Assembly (NCBI GenBank): GCA_021826065.1
Contig: JAKADY010000023.1
Span: 1 to 46,320 of the forward strand
Source of the DNA: Pseudomonadota bacterium
GTDB taxonomy: Bacteria; Pseudomonadota; Gammaproteobacteria; Burkholderiales; Thiobacillaceae
DNA: 46,320 bases
Direction: 5' to 3'
The position numbers and the translations under genes are program-made. The notes beneath the pieces were generated by a model, which saw only the letters and a program-made list of their open reading frames with translations, made no database searches and had not been told where the DNA came from. Shown here piece by piece: positions 16,574-24,773 of this stretch (position 1 is its first letter; each line of letters opens with the position of its first letter).

Positions 16574-18199
16574 TCAGGCGCTGCGCAGCCGCGTGGCCTT
16601 GACCAGCAGGATAGCGGCGAAGGGCAGCACCAGCGCCAGACCGATCTGGAAGGCGAGCAGCTCCGGCAGCGCGCTGTAGTCGGCCGGCTTGACCACCGTG
16701 TGGGTGGTGGGGTCCAGCACCTGGCGCTCCACAACCCAGTGTTGGTTCAGGTATTTGGTGCCCAGCTGCGAGGTGGATAGGGCCAGGTTGGTGAAGGAGG
16801 CCATCACTGCGAAGAAGGTGGCCTTGAGGTTGGGCGGCGCCGAGTTGGCGATCCAGGCGAGCATGGGGATCATGGCGATCTGCCCGAGCGGCGACTCCAG
16901 GGCGGTGTCCACCAGGACGATGAAGCGGGCGTCGACCACGCCGCCGGTGTGCGCCGCGGTCCACTCGTGTAGCCCGTGCACCATGCCCAGGATGGGCAGG
17001 GCCAGGATGAATCCCGCCAGCGTCAGGAAGCCCACCACATAGGTGATGGGGCGCTCGGCCATGAAGCGGCGAAAGATGAACATGCCCAGCAACGTGAGCG
17101 TGCTGCCGATCAAAGACAGGATGGACAGGAAGTGCTGGTCGAACTTCAGCTCGTCGATCATCCACCAGGTCACCCCCGGCCCCGGCCCCGGAACGGCGCG
17201 GAAGACGAAGATCACCAGCGCGGTGCCGACCAGGGTGGTGCGTGCCGCCGGCTCCAGCACTCGGGTCAGGCGCCAGATCAGGAAGAGCACGATGGCCATG
17301 GAGCCGGCGAAGACGAGTTCCTGGCTATAGGGCACGCCGTTGAGCCCCACACCGAGCGTGAAGACCACGAAGACCAGGCTGCCACCCAGGATCCACCAGT
17401 TCGGCCGGGTGGGCTCGGTGCGTTCGGTGAGCAAGGCCTCCGCTTCGGCCCGGCTCATGCCCTGCGCCATCAGGCGTCGGCGGTCGCGTGCCTTGAGCAG
17501 GCCCGCCGCCAGCACACCCAGCACCGAGATGACCGGGATCACCAGGGCCATGAGGTAGACATCGCGGTAGAGGGCGGCGATCTCCGCCTGGGGGCGACCC
17601 TCCACGCCGGTGAAGACGTACAGATTGATCAGCGCCACGAGCACCCCGCCGCCGATGATGGCCACGCGACCCAGGGTCTGCATGGTGGTGTGCATGAGCT
17701 TGCGCTCACCCGGATCCAGCGGGCGGCCCTGGGCGTCGACGCGCGGCACCGCCTCCACGGTCATGGCGTCGGCCACCACGTCCTGCACCACGTAACCCAC
17801 CGGCGCAAGCAGGGTGGAGATCACGAACCAGACCTCGGCCGGGAGGAGGGCGGTCATGGCCTCGCGGTGCCCGATCAGTCCGACCATGATGAGCAGACTC
17901 ACGGCGATCAACCCCGCCCCCAGCCAGACGAGCAGTGCCTTCCAGCGCCAGATGAGGTCCACCAGGTGCCCCAGCGGCATCTTCAGCGCCCAGGGGATAC
18001 CGGCCCAGAACCCAAGTGCAGCCAGGAAGGCGGCGGACAGCCCCAGATATTCCTTGACGAAGAAGGTGCCAACGATGCCGGTCAGGCCCGACACCCCCGC
18101 CGCCAGATAGACCATCAGCGGCGGCAGGTAGGACAGCCGCATCTCCCGGCCCAGCTCCAGGATGTTGCGGTCGAACCAGCGCGAGAGGGCGGTGAGCAT
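16574..18199 (-). CDS. Major facilitator superfamily transporter (BT1-like)
   Basis: A 541-residue polytopic membrane protein with about 12-14 hydrophobic helices. Near the N-terminus GLTGIVGTFFVKEYLGLS and PWALKMPLGHLVDLIWRW resemble the folate-biopterin transporter (BT1) and related MFS groups, where a W-x-x-K-P-L-x-G-x-x-x-D motif follows helix 2. Other marks are VGYVVQDVVADAMTVEAVPR, a conserved acidic motif in BT1-like carriers, and the long periplasmic or cytoplasmic insertion after helix 6 (LKARDRRRLMAQGMSRAEAE). The substrate is unknown. ATG 18199 is chosen over a TTG at 18220. It ends close to the convergent lipoprotein gene. Confidence 0.82.
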   Translation of the reverse strand: MLTALSRWFDRNILELGREMRLSYLPPLMVYLAAGVSGLTGIVGTFFVKEYLGLSAAFLAALGFWAGIPWALKMPLGHLVDLIWRWKALLVWLGAGLIAVSLLIMVGLIGHREAMTALLPAEVWFVISTLLAPVGYVVQDVVADAMTVEAVPRVDAQGRPLDPGERKLMHTTMQTLGRVAIIGGGVLVALINLYVFTGVEGRPQAEIAALYRDVYLMALVIPVISVLGVLAAGLLKARDRRRLMAQGMSRAEAEALLTERTEPTRPNWWILGGSLVFVVFTLGVGLNGVPYSQELVFAGSMAIVLFLIWRLTRVLEPAARTTLVGTALVIFVFRAVPGPGPGVTWWMIDELKFDQHFLSILSLIGSTLTLLGMFIFRRFMAERPITYVVGFLTLAGFILALPILGMVHGLHEWTAAHTGGVVDARFIVLVDTALESPLGQIAMIPMLAWIANSAPPNLKATFFAVMASFTNLALSTSQLGTKYLNQHWVVERQVLDPTTHTVVKPADYSALPELLAFQIGLALVLPFAAILLVKATRLRSA

Positions 18200-18308
18200 G
18201 TCGATTCCGTCAGATGCCAAAGGTCGGGAATCTAACCGAAAACTCCCGGATGCGCGGATCCGGCGTTAACCCGGGTGCAGGAATAGCCGGAGCATCGAGC
18301 GCGGCGGG

Positions 18309-18857
18309 CTAGCGCGATTCGGACGGGCAGTTCGCCACGCAGCGTTCCTCGCCAATCTTGCGGCCGCCGCAGCCGAGGAAGCAGGCCTCATGCTGGGCGA
18401 GGCAGCCGCAGTTCTCGACACAGCGTTCCTTGATCAGCGTCTCACGCACGGCCTCGCGCGAGGGTTTGCGCGGCGGCGGGTAAGGCACCCAGAGTGGCCC
18501 CGGCCAGGGTTCGTACCACCAGGGGCCATGCCGCCAGGACAGCCAGTATTGCAGCTCGTAGGCACGCAGTTCGGCGGCGTAACGGTCCAGGGCCTGCTCA
18601 TAGGCCTCCAGCGCCTGGAGATAGCGCTCCTGGACCACGGGCTCCAGGGACTGGACGCAGGTCTGGTAGGCCTCGGCGCATTGTGCCTGACAGGTCGTCA
18701 GTTCCCGCGCGCAACGCTCCACGCAGGCAAGTCCCGCCGGGTCGCCGGGCGGTTCCAGGCGATACACGGTCTGGTAGCGCGGTGTGGCGCAGGCGCCCAA
18801 CAAGCCTGCCAGCAGCAGGACGAGGAGGTTGCGTAGCAGGAGGTGGACCATGGCCAT
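18309..18857 (-). CDS. Cys-rich lipoprotein of unknown function
   Basis: About 182 residues with a lipoprotein signal (LLAGLLGACATPRYQ; lipidated Cys in LGAC). The mature part has two cysteine-rich zones. The first is CVERCARELTTCQAQC with a further AYQTCVQ; the second, at the C-terminus, is CVENCGCLAQHEACFLGC with CVANC. Cysteine spacing of x3 recurs (CVERC, CQAQC, CVENC, CVANC), which looks like a helical-hairpin (CHCH-like) disulfide pattern. A Trp/Pro-rich linker (HGPWWYEPWPGPLWVPYPP) separates the two. Periplasmic, probably outer-membrane anchored. The start is uncertain among ATGs at 18857 and 18851 and a TTG at 18866. Confidence 0.72.
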   Translation of the reverse strand: MAMVHLLLRNLLVLLLAGLLGACATPRYQTVYRLEPPGDPAGLACVERCARELTTCQAQCAEAYQTCVQSLEPVVQERYLQALEAYEQALDRYAAELRAYELQYWLSWRHGPWWYEPWPGPLWVPYPPPRKPSREAVRETLIKERCVENCGCLAQHEACFLGCGGRKIGEERCVANCPSESR

Positions 18858-18933
18858 CGCATGCAATCACGGGGGGCTTCTTACAGGATAGTCGGTCTGG
18901 CCAAAGGTTCGTGCGCAGGCGTATGCACACCGC

Positions 18934-19407
18934 TCAAAGCATCTGCCATTCGGCGAAAGTGGCCGCCTGTCCGCACAGGGCGCCGTCCGGCGCGATCAGG
19001 TTCCAGACCGTGGCCCGGCGCACGAGAAAGCGCCGACCGCTGGCGGAGACCCGCACCCCCGCATAATCATCGGTGTAGCCCTGCCGTGCCACCTGCGCGA
19101 GCAAACGGGCACGCTCCTCGCGCGCGAGGGGTTCGGCGGAGTAGCGCGAGGGTAGCCCCACGATCTCGTGCCAGGGCCGTTCGAACAGGCTTTGAGCCGT
19201 GAGGTTGGCGTAGGTGAACAGCGGGTCGGCTGTCGTGTCGTGCGCGAGGACGACGAATGGCGCGTGATACAGCGTGCGCGCCGCCGATGCAGGATCCAGG
19301 GCGGGATCGATGAGATGGCGGCCGGTCCAGTGGTGATACGAACCGATGATGACCGAGGCGGGCAATGCCAACCAGTCGTTGTCAGCTGCAGGTTCCGGGG
19401 TCCGCAT
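18934..19407 (-). CDS. Stand-alone MEKHLA (PAS-like) domain protein
   Basis: A 157-residue protein made of one MEKHLA domain, a PAS-related fold known from plant HD-ZIP III proteins and many free-standing bacterial copies. Pattern elements in order are SYHHWTGRHLIDP, ARTLYHAPFVVLAHDTTADP, LFTYANLTAQSLFERPW, GLPSRYSAEP, REERARLLAQV, GYTDDYAGVRVSASGRRF and TVWNLIAPDG. These follow the bacterial family closely. It may bind a small ligand or redox cofactor. It starts 7 bases after the end of the FIST-domain gene, so the two sensor-type proteins are co-expressed. There is no output domain, so signalling must go through a partner. Confidence 0.9.
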   Translation of the reverse strand: MRTPEPAADNDWLALPASVIIGSYHHWTGRHLIDPALDPASAARTLYHAPFVVLAHDTTADPLFTYANLTAQSLFERPWHEIVGLPSRYSAEPLAREERARLLAQVARQGYTDDYAGVRVSASGRRFLVRRATVWNLIAPDGALCGQAATFAEWQML

Positions 19408-19414
19408 GGTGGCA

Positions 19415-20533
19415 TCAGGTGAAGACGGTCAGCACGCCGGTGTAGCCATACAGCCGGTTGCGCGAGATCTCGCCATTGGCGGAGAAGCCGACCAGGGGGA
19501 TGTCGCCCAGGGCATCGCGGATCATGCGCATTTCTGCGTCGGTCTCGCCGAACATGCTGGCGCCGCGGCCCAGACAGGAGAAGTAGAGCGCCCCGCGCGG
19601 CGGGCCGGCGAGGCTCGCCTTGAGGGCGTCGAGCATGCGCTGCATGTCCTCCACCGCCGAGTGGCTGTCGCGGCGGCAGAACATGAGCGGCTGGCCGGCC
19701 TCGACGTAGTCGCCCACGGCAATCAGCTTGCTGTCCGGGTCGACGCCGACGATGTGGCGCACCAGGTAGTCCTCGGTGTCCGAGTCGCGCGTGGGCAGGC
19801 CGACGAAGAGGTAGCCGCCCAGGCGCTGCAGCTGCTGATAGAGCACCTCGCCGATGTCTTCGCGCAGGACGGTGAGCGGCGGGCGGCCATCCAGGCTGCG
19901 GATGATGTTGCGCTCGGCCTGGGTGATGCGATGACGCGGGCCCAGCGGCGACACCCCCTGGGTGAGCCGTGTGGCCACACTCACCCCAGCGGCGAAGAGC
20001 ACACCCGAGAGCCCGCCCTCCACCACCTGATCGGCCGCCTGCGGGCAGCGGTCGCGCGAGCTGGTGAGGCCCCCCACCAGGAAGCCGGTCTCGGTGCGGG
20101 CGGCCACATGCTCGATCAGCTCGGCGATCAGCGGGTTGCGCGGATCGCCATGCACGACGCCGAACCAGGCCGGCTCCGTACCGATGCGGAAATCCGCCTC
20201 GTGTTGCAGGACGTCGTTCAAATTGCACAGGCTGGGCAGGATGCGGAAGTCGGCTGCAGGGATATCCGCCAGCATGACGGCCAGGGCCGGCTGTTCCAGC
20301 AGCTCGCGCCCGGTGGTGACGATGCCCACCCCGACGGTACCGACCCAGTGCGGCACGCCCGTGTGTTCGCGGAAAAAGGCGACGAGGTCGGCGTAGTCGT
20401 CGGCAAAGTTGTCGGTCGCATAGAGAAAGCCCAGCGTGGTGCCCGGCCGGACCGGCAGCAGTTCGTCGAGGCACTCGCGGGCGGCGGTCTGCCAGTCCGG
20501 CTGGCAGGCATGGGCGTATTGGAACGGCAGCAT
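19415..20533 (-). CDS. FIST N/C-domain sensor protein
   Basis: A 372-residue cytoplasmic protein consisting of FIST_N followed by FIST_C, a sensory module predicted to bind small ligands such as amino acids. FIST_N marks are GFLYATDNFADDYADLV, TGVPHWVGTVGVGIVTTG and FLVGGLTSSRD with LSGVLFAAGVSVATRLTQG. FIST_C includes HRITQAERNIIRSLDGRP, YLFVGLPTRD, YLVRHIVGVDPDS and GALYFSCLGRGASMFGE with PLVGFSANGEI, the family's C-G-R-G and G-F-x-x-G-E-I motifs. It has no kinase, GGDEF or methyl-accepting part. It is the first gene of a two-gene unit with the MEKHLA protein. A MITE lies about 50 bases upstream of its start. Confidence 0.93.
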   Translation of the reverse strand: MLPFQYAHACQPDWQTAARECLDELLPVRPGTTLGFLYATDNFADDYADLVAFFREHTGVPHWVGTVGVGIVTTGRELLEQPALAVMLADIPAADFRILPSLCNLNDVLQHEADFRIGTEPAWFGVVHGDPRNPLIAELIEHVAARTETGFLVGGLTSSRDRCPQAADQVVEGGLSGVLFAAGVSVATRLTQGVSPLGPRHRITQAERNIIRSLDGRPPLTVLREDIGEVLYQQLQRLGGYLFVGLPTRDSDTEDYLVRHIVGVDPDSKLIAVGDYVEAGQPLMFCRRDSHSAVEDMQRMLDALKASLAGPPRGALYFSCLGRGASMFGETDAEMRMIRDALGDIPLVGFSANGEISRNRLYGYTGVLTVFT

Positions 20534-20585
20534 GAGGTGTGGCCCGGTTGATCGCTGACTCGAAGGCCCTATGATGACGCATAAT

Positions 20586-20724
20586 CCTAAAAACCGCAGT
20601 TGAGCGCTCTTACGCTTTCGTAACAGCTTGATGATGCAAGAGAATATCGCCTCCGGTCATCCTGTCCTGGAGGGTGAACACGCTACGCGCCCGCCTTCGG
20701 GCGCGTTCAACTGCGGTTTTTAGG
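20586..20724. mobile_element. MITE copy 2 (139 bp, internally deleted, inverted), TSD ATAAT
   Basis: The same terminal inverted repeats as copies 1 and 3 (CCTAAAAACCGCAGTTGA), flanked by perfect ATAAT duplications at 20581-20585 and 20725-20729. It lies in the opposite orientation and lacks roughly 98 bases of the interior. The break falls between two short similar segments of the longer copies (GCCCGCCTACGG and GCCCGCTTTCGG on the same strand), consistent with slippage. It sits between the FIST gene start and the 3' end of the DUF6279 pseudogene. Confidence 0.92.
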
Positions 20725-20733
20725 ATAATCGGC

Positions 20734-21614
20734 TCAGCCGCTGCCTGCTGCGCGCACCTGGCGGGTGGCCTGCCCAGCGCCGCAGGCCAGGCGCTCGAAG
20801 TCGGCGGCCCACTGGCCGGTGCGCTCCGCCAAGTGCTGACGCTGACGCTCGGTCAGCGTCTGGGCGAGGCTGAGCAGGAGCTGCTGGGTGCGGAGGCGCC
20901 GGGCGGCGAACTGCTGGCGTTGCGCCTCGGTCCAGGTGGTCTCGGGCTGGGTGATGAGTTGTTGCAGGGCCGGCAGGAAGCGTTGGGTGTCTTGTCGCTG
21001 CGCCAGCGCCCCCGCCGCGGCCACGCGCCAGCGCTGGCGCATGGCCAGGCTGGCCGCTTGTTCGCGGGCGAGCTCGCGACTCCAGGCGGCGATGGCCTCG
21101 CGCTGCTCGTCGTTGAGCCGGCCCACCCAGCGGCGCAGGCGCTTTTCCATGCGCTCCGCCAGGCGGCGTTCGACCTTGCGGCTCGGCGCCTCGACGAAGT
21201 CCTGGCGGAACGCCTCCTCCTTTTCGCGCAGGTGTCGAGGAGGGCACGCACCTGCTCGTCGCGGGTGGACGCGAGCAGCTCGGCCAGGCGCGGACTCACG
21301 GCCAGCCCGAGTTCGCGCCAGAAGGCTTCCATCTGGAGTGTATGCGCCTGGGTCCGCACTGGGTCCAGCCGTCCGGCCTGGAGGTCGGCATTCACGGCGC
21401 GCAGCCAGGCGGCGTAGTGGGGCAGCTGGCGCTCGCAGTGCCAGGCGAGCAGTTCCTGGACATGGCCGTCCAACAGGCTGCGCTGGCCGGCATCGAGGGG
21501 TAGGTACTGGTTGACATGGGTCGGCACCAGCCAGTCGATCTGCCGATAGAAAAAGGCCGTGCTGCAGCCGGCCAGCAGGAGCAGCAGGCCGAGCGCGATG
21601 GTGTGACGCCGCAT
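20734..21614 (-). pseudogene. DUF6279-family lipoprotein, frameshifted
   Basis: Two overlapping minus-strand frames together make one DUF6279-type lipoprotein of about 290 residues. The 5' part (from ATG 21614) has signal and lipobox MRRHTIALGLLLLLAGC, then FYRQIDWLVPTHVNQYLPLD, which is the family's start pattern, and runs to DEQVRALLDT. The reading then shifts by one base near 21236-21248 into the frame that reads LREKEEAFRQDFVE, RMEKRLRRWVGRLNDEQ and so on, to a stop at 20734. A one-base loss (for example within GACACC) explains it. Either the gene is broken or this is a sequencing error; no standard slippery heptamer is present. The 3' end lies 9 bases from MITE copy 2. Confidence 0.8.
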
Positions 21615-21669
21615 CGAGGATCTTCAGAGGACTGGGCTTGGGGGTTGGAGTGCGTGGCGGCCGTGCGGT

Positions 21670-22452
21670 TCATGCCGCTAGCGATGCGCCGCCCTCAGGG
21701 TAGCCCAGTCGCGCGGAGATGCGTCGTGCGGCGGCCAGTACCAGGGGGATCCAATCCGCCTGGCGCCGCTCGATCGGGGCGGAGACGGAAAGCCCGGCCA
21801 CCACCTGGCCGGCGGCGTCGCGGATCAGCGCGCCGATGCAGCCCACGCCCAACTCCGCCTCCTCGTCGTCGAGGGCATAGCCGCGCTGGGCGGCGGCGAG
21901 GGCCTCGCGTGTGAGCGCCGCCACGTCGGTCAGGGTGTTGCGGGTGTAGCGGGGCAGCCCCGTGCGCCCGGCGTAGGCGGCCACGCTCGCTGCGCCTTCC
22001 TCGCCCAGCCAGAGTTTGCCCACCGCCGTCACGTGCAGCGGGGCGCGGCTGCCGATGATCTGTTCGACGCGGATGGCGCGCGCCGGGGTGGCGCGTTCGA
22101 CGTAGATCACCTCGTCGCCGGCGCGCAGGGTGAGGTTGACGCTCTCGCCGATGGCATCGCGCAGCCGGTCCATCTCGGGCCTCGCGGCGCGGCGCACGTC
22201 CTGGCCCACGCGCACGCGGTGGCCCAGTTGCAGGAGCTTGGCGCCGAGCTGCCAACCCGCTGGCGCCACCCGCTCGACATAGCCGTGGCTGGCCAGGGCG
22301 GTGAGGATGCGGTGGGCGGTGGAGGGGTGCAGGCCCGTGTCGGCGGCCAGATACTTGAGGCTCGCCGGCTCCGCATAGCGGGCCAGGGTGTCGAGCAGCA
22401 GGGCCATGCGGTCGAGGACCTGGATGGAGGCGGTCAGGGCGCGGTCAGGCAT
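21670..22452 (-). CDS. IclR-family transcriptional regulator
   Basis: A 260-residue IclR-type regulator. An N-terminal winged helix-turn-helix covers residues ~10-75 (IQVLDRMALLLDTLA, the recognition part LHPSTAHRILTALASHGYVER). The C-terminal GAF-like effector domain (~85-250) has the family motifs VNLTLRAGDEVIYVER, SRAPLHVTAVGKLWL, RGYALDDEEAELGVGCIGA and VVAGLSVSAPIERR. It diverges from the operon starting at 22541 and is very likely its local regulator, responding to a small carboxylate; glyoxylate is a known IclR-type effector. Candidate operators lie in the shared 88-base gap. Confidence 0.95.
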   Translation of the reverse strand: MPDRALTASIQVLDRMALLLDTLARYAEPASLKYLAADTGLHPSTAHRILTALASHGYVERVAPAGWQLGAKLLQLGHRVRVGQDVRRAARPEMDRLRDAIGESVNLTLRAGDEVIYVERATPARAIRVEQIIGSRAPLHVTAVGKLWLGEEGAASVAAYAGRTGLPRYTRNTLTDVAALTREALAAAQRGYALDDEEAELGVGCIGALIRDAAGQVVAGLSVSAPIERRQADWIPLVLAAARRISARLGYPEGGASLAA

Positions 22453-22453
22453 A

Positions 22454-22477
22454 TTTCACGATATGAAACAGATTCCA
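22454..22477. promoter_or_regulatory. Candidate IclR operator in the divergent promoter
   Basis: Two overlapping dyads lie just upstream of the regulator's start: TTTCA-N5-TGAAA at 22454-22468 and TGAAA-N4-TTCCA at 22464-22477. The second resembles the IclR-family consensus TGGAA-N-TTCCA. The region is AT-rich compared with its surroundings, as expected for promoters serving both strands. Assignment is by pattern and position only. Confidence 0.5.
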
Positions 22478-22540
22478 TATTGTGCAATTCTGACAAGAAA
22501 ACTAGGGTATGGCCATCAACGGTTTACAAAGGAGATCGCC

Positions 22541-24757
22541 ATGGCCGCCCTGCCCAGCCAGTTCCAGTCCATCCCGCCCGCCTTCTGCGAGGGCATCCAG
22601 TACTATGGCGAGGCCTGGCCCGACTTCGAGCGCTACGCCGCGCAGCCGGTCATCGCCGAGGGCGAGCGGGCGGTGGCCGACCCCGGCAGCACCGAGGCCG
22701 CCTATCAGCTGCTGCTCATGGCCGACGCCCTGCGCTATGTCACGCTGCAGGTCTGCGGTTCCAAGGGCTCCGGCCACCCCGGCGGCTTCGCCTCCAGCGC
22801 CGAGGCCCACGCCGCCCTGACCCTCCTGGGCCACACCCACATCGTCACCGAGGTTGGCCACCACGCGCCCGGCTTTTACAGCGCCATGTTCCTCGACACC
22901 TCACTGGAGGAGATGGGCATCCGCACCATGGCCGACATGATGGCCCGCTTCCGCGAGCGGCACGGGCTGCTGGGCCACCTCTCCGGCGCCATCCCCGGCC
23001 TGCTCGCCCCGGCCGGTCCGCTCGGGCAGGGCCAGCACTTCGCCATGGCCGGCGCCCTGTTGCACCCGGGGCTGCTGTTCCCCGTCACCATCGGCGACGG
23101 CGGGATGGGCGAGCCCTATGTGTTGAACAGCATGATGCACTTCCACACCGCCTACCCCGAGGTGACCAACTTCCTGCCGGTGTTGATCTGGAACGGCTAC
23201 AGCCAGGAGCACCACTCCATGGTCTCGCGTCTGACCAATGCGGCGATGATCGACTACTGGCGGGGGCACGGCTTCGAGGAGGTGGTGCTGGTGGACGCCA
23301 AGGACTTCGACGACAGCGGTCAGGCGTCCGATTACGTCGATTCCACCCGCTTCTCGCACGAGCGGCGGCTTGCCTTCGCCCAGGCGGTGCTCACGGGCAT
23401 GGACCGGGCGGCGAAGAGCGCGCTCTCGGGCCGGCTCACCGCCTTCATCCTCAAGCAGTTGAAGGGCGCCGGCGTGCACACGGTGGGGGCCAAGTCGCAC
23501 AACCTCTACCCGGCCGACACCCTGGATGCGGCACACATCCGCGAGGGACTGCAGCGCCGGGCGCTCAACCCCGAGGCCTGGGCCATCGTGCGGGCCAACT
23601 TCGTGCGCGCCGGCGGCGGCCCGGCGGTGAATACCATGGTCACCGAGCGGGTGCTCGAGCTCGCGCCGCTGCCGCCCTTCCCGGTCAAGGAATACGCCCG
23701 CGGTGAGAAGGTGGTGCCGTCCACGGCCATGGGCGCGCTGGTGGCCTGGGTGGGTCGGCAGGACCCGCGCTTCGTGGTGACCAACGCCGACGGCAACGAG
23801 GCGAGCGGCATGAAGAACGTCAACGACGCCCTCAAGATCCGCCACCCCACCCCGGACGACCTCTACAACCAGCGCCCCAGCGGCCAGGTCTACGAGCCGC
23901 TCAACGAGGACGCCTGCGCCGGTCTGGCGGCGGGTCTCGCCCTCATGGGCAGCCGGGCGCTGTGGCTGTCCTACGAGTCCTTCGCCATCAACGGCTGGCC
24001 CATCGTGCAGACGGTGACCCAGGCCATGGCCGAGCTGCGCCGCCGCACGCCCTCCATCGTCTGCATGTTCACCGCCGGGGCGCTGGAACAGGGGCGCAAC
24101 GGCTGGACCCACCAGCGGCCGGAGATCGAGAACTACATCGCCGCGCAGATGCGCAACGGCAACGTCTATCTGCTCTTCCCCTGCGATGCCAACGTCATCC
24201 AGGCCGCCTATGAATACGCCACCACCAGCTCCAACAAGGGCATGGTGATCATCGCCTCCAAGAGCCCGCTGCCGGTGTATCTCGACATGGACGAGGCGCG
24301 TGCGGCGGTGGAGAAGGGGGCGGCCGTGCTCTACGAGAGCGCCGCGGGCGCACGCGGAACCGTCGTCTTCGCCGTCACCGGCGACATGATCCTGCTGCCG
24401 GTGTTCGCCGCGCGTGACCGGCTCGAGGCGGAGGGCTGGCGCGTGCGCATCGTCGCCGTCGTCAATCCCCGCCGGCTCTACCGCGCGAGCGACGTGGCCT
24501 GGGCCACGGTGGCCGAGCCGGACAACGCCTTCATGGACGACGACCACTTCAACGCCCTGTTCGATGCCGACGTGCTGCTGGCGGTCTCCGGCGGCCCGTC
24601 CGCGAGCCTCGAGCCGGTGCTGCTGCGCAGCCGTGCCGCCCGCCGCGACACCTTCGCCTGGCAGCGCGGTGAGACCACCGCCAGCCCGCAGGAGATCATG
24701 GACTTCAACGGGCTGACGGCGGCGGCCATGGCGGCGCGGGTGGCGGCGCTGGGTTGA
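22541..24757 (+). CDS. Phosphoketolase/transketolase-like TPP-dependent enzyme
   Basis: A 738-residue thiamine-diphosphate enzyme related to transketolase and phosphoketolase (XFP). Transketolase-like marks are GSKGSGHPGG (73-82), EVGHHAPGFYS (104-114), IPGLLAPAGPLGQGQ (151-165) and the TPP/Mg motif GDGGMGE (185-191) with an Asn near 218. The second half is XFP-like: VTNADGNEASGMKNV, YEPLNEDACAGLAAGLAL, ALWLSYESFAING, VYLLFPCDANVIQ and SKSPLPVYLDMDEARAAV. It lacks the N-terminal histidine motifs of classical phosphoketolase (GHWGTTPG, GPGHG), so acetyl-phosphate formation is not assured. It likely transfers or cleaves a C2 ketol unit. AAAGGAG sets the start. It is the first gene of an operon with the DUF1537 kinase and glcDEF, unlike housekeeping transketolase genes. 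Confidence 0.85.
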   Translation: MAALPSQFQSIPPAFCEGIQYYGEAWPDFERYAAQPVIAEGERAVADPGSTEAAYQLLLMADALRYVTLQVCGSKGSGHPGGFASSAEAHAALTLLGHTHIVTEVGHHAPGFYSAMFLDTSLEEMGIRTMADMMARFRERHGLLGHLSGAIPGLLAPAGPLGQGQHFAMAGALLHPGLLFPVTIGDGGMGEPYVLNSMMHFHTAYPEVTNFLPVLIWNGYSQEHHSMVSRLTNAAMIDYWRGHGFEEVVLVDAKDFDDSGQASDYVDSTRFSHERRLAFAQAVLTGMDRAAKSALSGRLTAFILKQLKGAGVHTVGAKSHNLYPADTLDAAHIREGLQRRALNPEAWAIVRANFVRAGGGPAVNTMVTERVLELAPLPPFPVKEYARGEKVVPSTAMGALVAWVGRQDPRFVVTNADGNEASGMKNVNDALKIRHPTPDDLYNQRPSGQVYEPLNEDACAGLAAGLALMGSRALWLSYESFAINGWPIVQTVTQAMAELRRRTPSIVCMFTAGALEQGRNGWTHQRPEIENYIAAQMRNGNVYLLFPCDANVIQAAYEYATTSSNKGMVIIASKSPLPVYLDMDEARAAVEKGAAVLYESAAGARGTVVFAVTGDMILLPVFAARDRLEAEGWRVRIVAVVNPRRLYRASDVAWATVAEPDNAFMDDDHFNALFDADVLLAVSGGPSASLEPVLLRSRAARRDTFAWQRGETTASPQEIMDFNGLTAAAMAARVAALG

Positions 24758-24773
24758 CCCGCCGGGCCATGCC

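Noticed and set aside
21225-21260. Programmed frameshift in the DUF6279 gene
   Set aside because: The site reads GCG AAA AGG without a proper slippery heptamer in the right phase; a plain one-base deletion or sequencing error is simpler.
22541-24757. Housekeeping transketolase TktA
   Set aside because: The C-terminal half is phosphoketolase-like, several transketolase signatures are altered and the gene is inside a glycolate/C4 acid operon.
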